Positions 48,513-52,139 of a DNA stretch of 52,139 bases are shown here, piece after piece. Within the stretch, counting starts at the first letter, position 1; every line of letters begins with the position of its first letter. Source of the stretch: Solirubrobacterales bacterium (lineage in GTDB: Bacteria; Actinomycetota; Thermoleophilia; Solirubrobacterales; Solirubrobacteraceae); assembly GCA_027451345.1 (NCBI GenBank), contig DAIDJO010000130.1, positions 1-52,139 of the forward strand, in the 5' to 3' direction. The notes beneath the pieces were generated by a model. That model was not told the DNA's origin and did not search any database. It worked only from the letters and a program-made list of their open reading frames with translations. Made by a program: the position numbers and the translations under genes.

Positions 48513-49526
48513 TCACACGCCCACGGCGCGGAGCCAGTCGAGGGTGGCGGCGAGCCCCTCGGCATACCCGACGCGTGGCTCCCAGGCGAGCAGCTCCCGG
48601 GCCCGGCGGTTGCTGAAGCTCTGGTCGATCCCCATCACCTGGACGGCCTGGCGCGAGAGCAGGGGGCGCGTGCGCAGGCCGGTCATCCGGCGCAGCGACC
48701 GGTAGCCGTGCTCGAGGCCGACGGCGAGCGGGACCGCCATCCGGTACGGGAGGCTCCACCGGACGCGCGGGCAGCCGAGTCCGTCGGCCAGGTCGTCGAC
48801 GAGCTCCCGCCAGCTCACCTCAGTCCCGTCCGCGACGTTGAGGACCGCCCCGACGGCCGCCGGCTCGACCATCGCCCGCACGGCGGCGTCCACCAGGTTG
48901 TCGACGAAACAGAGCCCGGCGACCGCCCGGCCACCGCCGATCAGCACCATGTGCCGGCCGCGGATCGCCCGTGCGATCTCCAGCACGACCTCCCGCGAGC
49001 CGGGGCCGTACACCGTGGCGGGGCGCAGGATCACGGTGGGCAGCCCACGCGTCGCGGCGACGCGCCGCACCTCGACCTCGGCCCCGAGCTTCGTCTGCGC
49101 GTACCAGTTGCGGAATGACTCCGGGCGGCGCGTCTCCTCGACGCCGCGGCCACCCGGGTGGCCGTACACGTCGGGGCTCGAGATGTGCACGAACCGTTCG
49201 ACCCTCGCCGCGGCGCTGCATTCGAGCAGGACCCGCGTCCCGTCGACGTTGACCCGCCGCACCTCGCTCGGCAGCGCCCAGTCGGTGACCATCGCCGCGC
49301 AGTGCAGCACGTGCCGGCTGCCCTCGACCGCCCGAGCCAGGCTGGCGGGATCCGTCAGGTCACCGACGCTCAGCTCGACGCCGAGCGCGGCGAGCGCGTC
49401 GGTGTCGGCGGAGGCACGGACGAGGCAGCGGACGCGGTGCCCGTCCCGCACGAGCGCTGCGACGAGCCGGCCCCCGATGAATCCGGTCCCGCCGGTGACG
49501 AGGGTGAGGCCCTCGCCGTCAGCCAC
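48513..49526 (-). CDS. Extended SDR, 3-beta-hydroxysteroid dehydrogenase/OleD-like
   Basis: 337 residues from GTG 49526. TGGTGFIGG (10-18) binds NAD(P); the active site has SSPDVYGHPGG and Tyr/Lys in YAQTKLGAE; RPATVYGPGSR follows. The C-terminal half resembles the 3-beta-HSD/2-alkyl-3-oxoalkanoate reductase group (RWSLPYRMAVPLAVGLEHGYR), enzymes that act on lipid-like or steroid-like ketones, rather than nucleotide-sugar epimerases. Its start overlaps the aminotransferase stop by eight bases, so the two proteins are probably partners acting on one substrate. Product unknown. Confidence 0.85.
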   Translation of the reverse strand: MADGEGLTLVTGGTGFIGGRLVAALVRDGHRVRCLVRASADTDALAALGVELSVGDLTDPASLARAVEGSRHVLHCAAMVTDWALPSEVRRVNVDGTRVLLECSAAARVERFVHISSPDVYGHPGGRGVEETRRPESFRNWYAQTKLGAEVEVRRVAATRGLPTVILRPATVYGPGSREVVLEIARAIRGRHMVLIGGGRAVAGLCFVDNLVDAAVRAMVEPAAVGAVLNVADGTEVSWRELVDDLADGLGCPRVRWSLPYRMAVPLAVGLEHGYRSLRRMTGLRTRPLLSRQAVQVMGIDQSFSNRRARELLAWEPRVGYAEGLAATLDWLRAVGV

Positions 49527-50961
49527 GCCGCCGCAGCGTCGAGACCGCGATATCGCGCACGACCGACCAGTTCTTCCCGGCGCCGCTCTCGCAGTCGGTG
49601 AGCACCAGGTCGAGCGCGGTGAGGAACCTCTCGGCCTCGCTCTCGGAGAGGGTCAGCGGCGGCAGCAGCTTGATGACGTCGTTCTTCCCGGCGGCCATCG
49701 TGATGATCCCGTGATCCCGCAGCAGGGGGATGACGATCAGCTGCGGGAAGAGGCCCTCGCTGGCCAGTCGCATCAGGCGCACGCCGAGCTGCCCGGTGCG
49801 GGAGCGGGGTGCCTGCAGCTCGATGCCGATCATCATGCCCGCCCCACGGACCTCCTTGATCAGCTCGTGGCGCCGCTGCAGCTCCCGCAGGCCGTCCATC
49901 AGCCGCTCCCCCATCCGCGCCGAGCGCTCCACCAGGCCGTCGCGCTCGATCACGCGGATCGAGGCGAGCCCCGCCGCCATCGACAACCGGTTGCGCCCGT
50001 ACGTCGACTGGTGCACGTAGCTGCGCTCGAGGGTGCCCACGGCGCGCTGGAAGATCTCACGCCGTGTCACCGTCGCGGCGACGGGCATGTAGCCGCCGCT
50101 GAGCGCCTTGCCGACGGTGACGATGTCAGGCTCGAGGCGATCCGAGCCGAACTGCTCGAACGCGAACCAGCGGCCGGTGCGCCCAAGGCCGGTCTGGATC
50201 TCGTCGATGACGAGCAGCGTCCCGTAGCGGCGGCAGAGCGCCTGAGCGGCCTCGAGGTAGCCCGGCGGCGGGAGCGTCACGAGGCGACCCTGGATCGGCT
50301 CGACGAAGAACGCGGCGACGTCGCGGCTGCGCAGCTCCGCCTCGAGTCGGTCAATGTCCCCGTAGGGCACGCGCGCGCACCCGGGAAGGAGCGGGCCGAA
50401 GCCCTCCTTGAAGAAGTCGTCGCCGACGAGCGAGAGCGGACCCAGGCTGACGCCGTGATAGCTCGAGTCGCAGGAGACCAGGCGCGGGCGACCGGTCGCC
50501 GCCCGGGCGAACTTGATCGCGGTGTCGACCGCCTCGGCCCCACCACTCGAGAAGAACGTGGCGTCGAGCGCGGCGGGCAACCGCGCGCAGAGCGCCTCCG
50601 CGAGCATGCCGGCGAGCACCGAGTAGTGGATCTGCACGCCGTCCTGGAGGTCGGCGTGCAGCACGGCGGCGAGCGTCGCCTTCACATCGGGGTGCGCGTG
50701 GCCGAGGCTGGCGAAGCCCTCCCCGGTGTGCAGGTCGAGGTACGCGCGCCCGGCGTCGTCGTAGAGGTGCGAGCCGACCGCGGTGCGGTAGTCGCCGTCG
50801 AAGCCGATGATCCGCAGCACCTCGACGAGCGACGGGTCGAGGTACCGCGCGGCGAGCTCGAGCGTCTCGCCGGCCCGCGCCTGCGCGTCGGCGAGCACCT
50901 CGAGCGGATCCTCGTTGGGGCGCCGCCGGTCCTCCGGTGCGGTCGGCGTCGGCAGGCTCAC
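49519..50961 (-). CDS. Class III PLP-dependent aminotransferase
   Basis: 480 residues from GTG 50961. Fold type I class III enzyme: YLDLHTGEGFASLGHAHPDV at the N-terminal side, FFSSGGAEAVDTAIKFARAATGR (phosphate/PLP region), LLVIDEIQTGLGRTG with the conserved Asp, and the PLP lysine in TVGKALSGGYMP. An N-terminal extension of about 40 residues precedes the core. Family members transfer amino groups from ornithine, putrescine, beta-alanine or omega-amino acids; the substrate is unclear here. It is four bases after moaC and overlaps the SDR gene by eight. A lipid-like amino ketone is one guess from the SDR partner. Confidence 0.88.
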   Translation of the reverse strand: MSLPTPTAPEDRRRPNEDPLEVLADAQARAGETLELAARYLDPSLVEVLRIIGFDGDYRTAVGSHLYDDAGRAYLDLHTGEGFASLGHAHPDVKATLAAVLHADLQDGVQIHYSVLAGMLAEALCARLPAALDATFFSSGGAEAVDTAIKFARAATGRPRLVSCDSSYHGVSLGPLSLVGDDFFKEGFGPLLPGCARVPYGDIDRLEAELRSRDVAAFFVEPIQGRLVTLPPPGYLEAAQALCRRYGTLLVIDEIQTGLGRTGRWFAFEQFGSDRLEPDIVTVGKALSGGYMPVAATVTRREIFQRAVGTLERSYVHQSTYGRNRLSMAAGLASIRVIERDGLVERSARMGERLMDGLRELQRRHELIKEVRGAGMMIGIELQAPRSRTGQLGVRLMRLASEGLFPQLIVIPLLRDHGIITMAAGKNDVIKLLPPLTLSESEAERFLTALDLVLTDCESGAGKNWSVVRDIAVSTLRRRG

Positions 50962-50965
50962 GTCC

Positions 50966-51448
50966 TCACCCGTCCGTGCGCTGCCACGTACCGGAACGGC
51001 CGCCGGACTTCTCGATCAGCTCGACCCGCTCGATGCTGACGCCGCGCTCGACGCCCTTGACCATGTCGTAGATGGTGAGCGCGGCGACCGACGCGGCGGT
51101 GAGCGCCTCCATCTCCACGCCCGTGCGCGCCGTGGTGCGGGCCTCCGCGCGCAACTCGATCGTCCCGGCCGGCTCGTCGATCGTCGCCTCGACGCCGACG
51201 AAGGCGAGCGGCAGCTGGTGACAGAGCGGGATCAGCTCGTGCGTGCGCTTCGCCGCCTGGATCCCGGCGATCCGCGCGACGCCGATCACGTCGCCCTTCG
51301 GAGCGTCCCCGGCCGCGACGAGGCCGGCCGTCCGGGGCGTCATGCGCACGACCGCGCGCGCCACGGCGACCCGGCGCGTGGTGTCCTTGTCGGAGACATC
51401 CACCATCTCCGCGCGCCCCTCCGCACCCAGGTGAGTCAGCTCGCTCAA
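50966..51448 (-). CDS. moaC: Cyclic pyranopterin monophosphate synthase
   Basis: 160 residues. The family start MSELTHLGAEGRAEMVDVSDK is encoded from a TTG at 51448, so a TTG start is secure by alignment. Core motifs are KGDVIGVARIAGIQAAKRTHELIPLCHQLPL (active site loop), GVEMEALTAASVAALTIYDMVKG and the C-terminal IEKSGGRSG. Converts the GTP-derived product of MoaA into cyclic pyranopterin monophosphate in molybdenum cofactor synthesis. No MoaA in the window. No clear ribosome binding site precedes the TTG. Confidence 0.96.
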   Translation of the reverse strand: MSELTHLGAEGRAEMVDVSDKDTTRRVAVARAVVRMTPRTAGLVAAGDAPKGDVIGVARIAGIQAAKRTHELIPLCHQLPLAFVGVEATIDEPAGTIELRAEARTTARTGVEMEALTAASVAALTIYDMVKGVERGVSIERVELIEKSGGRSGTWQRTDG

Positions 51449-51472
51449 GGGATTCGGACGGCCGGCGGGTCC

Positions 51473-52012
51473 TCAGGCGGGCTGGAAGGAGCTCTGCGCG
51501 GCGGCGATCAGGTCCTTGACGGCGTCGACATCGCCCGCGCGCAACAGCGCGATGGGGTCCGGATCCCCGTTGACGATGCTCTCGAAGAACTCCTTGCGGT
51601 CCTGGTAGGTCGGGAGGGTGCCCTTCGCCCAGCCACGCACGTCGTTGAGCAGGATCGCGAGCGTCGCGTACGGCTCGCCGAACATCTCGCCGATCTCCCG
51701 CTTCATGCGCTTGGCCAGGGCCGGCGAGGCGCCCGCCGTCGAGATCGCCACCGCGAGCGGGCCGGTGCGGACGATCGCCGGCAGGATGAAGTTGCACAGC
51801 GGCGGCACGTCGACGACGTTGATCAGCATCGACCTCGCCTCGGCGTCGTTGAACACCTGGATGTTCACCTCCGAGTCGTCGGTGGCGGCGATCGCCATCA
51901 GGCATCCCTCGAGGTCCGCGGGCTCGTAGGCGCGTCGGACCCAGGTGATCGAGCCCTCGGCGGCGAGCTCCTCGAGCGCCGGATGAGCCTCGGGGGTCGG
52001 CCAGTTCGACAT
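51473..52012 (-). CDS. sirC: Precorrin-2 dehydrogenase/sirohydrochlorin ferrochelatase, N-terminally truncated
   Basis: Family motifs begin abruptly at PEAHPALEELAAEG (near 51995) and continue with RRAYEPADLEGCLMAIAATDD, INVVDVPPLCNFILPAIVRTGPLAVAISTAGASPALAKRMKREI and a C-terminal helical domain. The expected N-terminal Rossmann strand with the GGG nucleotide-binding motif (about 40 residues) is missing; in its place the sequence switches to a phenylalanyl-tRNA synthetase fragment. The ATG at 52012 is only a frame opening inside foreign sequence. A complete enzyme would oxidise precorrin-2 and insert iron for siroheme, using the product of CobA-HemD encoded 8 kb away. Likely truncated by a misjoin or rearrangement. 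Confidence 0.8.
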   Translation of the reverse strand: MSNWPTPEAHPALEELAAEGSITWVRRAYEPADLEGCLMAIAATDDSEVNIQVFNDAEARSMLINVVDVPPLCNFILPAIVRTGPLAVAISTAGASPALAKRMKREIGEMFGEPYATLAILLNDVRGWAKGTLPTYQDRKEFFESIVNGDPDPIALLRAGDVDAVKDLIAAAQSSFQPA

Positions 52013-52139
52013 CCGGGCGCCAGTCCGGTGGAGTGACCGTGAACGCGCCTGCGGAGGGGTGTTCGCAGCCAAATCCGAGCCCGGTGAGTATGCGTTGCAC
52101 CTCTGCGTCTGGCACGGAGATTCCGAGCACCCGTTCGAT
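52001..52139 (-). pseudogene. pheT: Phenylalanyl-tRNA synthetase beta subunit fragment (PheT B5 region)
   Basis: In the minus frame from 52139 the sequence reads IERVLGISVPDAEVQRIL, then LGFGC, FTVTPPDWRPDVELA, which is the start of the B5 domain of PheT (the normal continuation being a DLIEEVAR-type helix). Similarity stops near 52000, where SirC-type coding begins in a different frame. The fragment is cut by the window edge on one side and by the junction on the other. Codon choice (ATA, GGA, CAA, TTT) is a little unlike its neighbours. Interpreted as a chimeric join rather than a real gene. Confidence 0.72.

Noticed and set aside
1-52139. tRNA, rRNA, insertion sequences, prophage or integrative element
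   Set aside because: No tRNA-like cloverleaf with a T-loop GTTCGAATC-type segment, no transposase or integrase and no flanking direct repeats were seen on reading both strands.

Overview
High-GC (about 70%) DNA from an actinobacterium. Solirubrobacterales/Thermoleophilia is my best guess, because the window has an AbiEi-like/DUF559 protein, secreted proteins with Thr/Pro or Gly/Thr stalks, GTG/TTG starts and strings of 4-base stop/start overlaps. No tRNA, rRNA, prophage, insertion sequence or CRISPR array was seen. Both ends look like contig ends, and the last 140 bases appear joined to the rest by a misassembly or rearrangement.

Layout. 0-3.2 kb: a flavinylation pair (FMN-binding protein and ApbE) and a GH15 glucoamylase/trehalase-like enzyme. 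3.2-8.1 kb: a plus-strand sugar/polyol oxidation operon (SDR, small membrane protein, gluconate-dehydrogenase-like small subunit, GMC flavoprotein, enolase-superfamily dehydratase). 8.1-11.8 kb: an AbiEi-like/DUF559/HTH fusion carrying a 48-bp perfect palindrome in its coding sequence, a membrane-anchored unknown and a sugar porter. 12-16.7 kb: an ACT-domain malic enzyme divergent from a four-gene operon (DUF6282, GalB-like, GalC-like, type I extradiol dioxygenase) that reads like a gallate-type meta-cleavage pathway with a non-classical ring-cleavage enzyme.

16.7-22.2 kb: two secreted proteins and an LLM flavoprotein-DoxX-aldo/keto reductase operon behind a 14-bp perfect inverted repeat. 22.3-29.3 kb: an SF2 helicase, rhodanese, MsrB, DedA, a two-component system and heme A synthase. 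29.3-33 kb: nucleotide-sugar genes (RmlC, epimerase), a secreted glycosidase, D-aminoacyl-tRNA deacylase and a GNAT. 33.2-36.1 kb: a 959-residue SF2 helicase with two long acidic regions. 36.1-40.2 kb: a secreted beta-propeller and an amino-acid ABC transporter.

40.2-52 kb, all minus strand: a tetrapyrrole/cytochrome c/molybdopterin block. Order of transcription is truncated SirC, MoaC, class III aminotransferase, SDR, then after a 295-base gap MogA, CcmA, CcmB, CcmC, CcmD-like, HemA, HemC, CobA-HemD, SAM hydrolase, BirA. Most neighbours overlap by 4 bases. The block links heme and siroheme supply to cytochrome c assembly. The most novel-looking items are the 13.4-16.7 kb catabolic operon, the acidic helicase, the AbiEi/DUF559/HTH fusion with its palindrome, and a structured gap with four TGGCAA/TTGCCA boxes at 48.3 kb.
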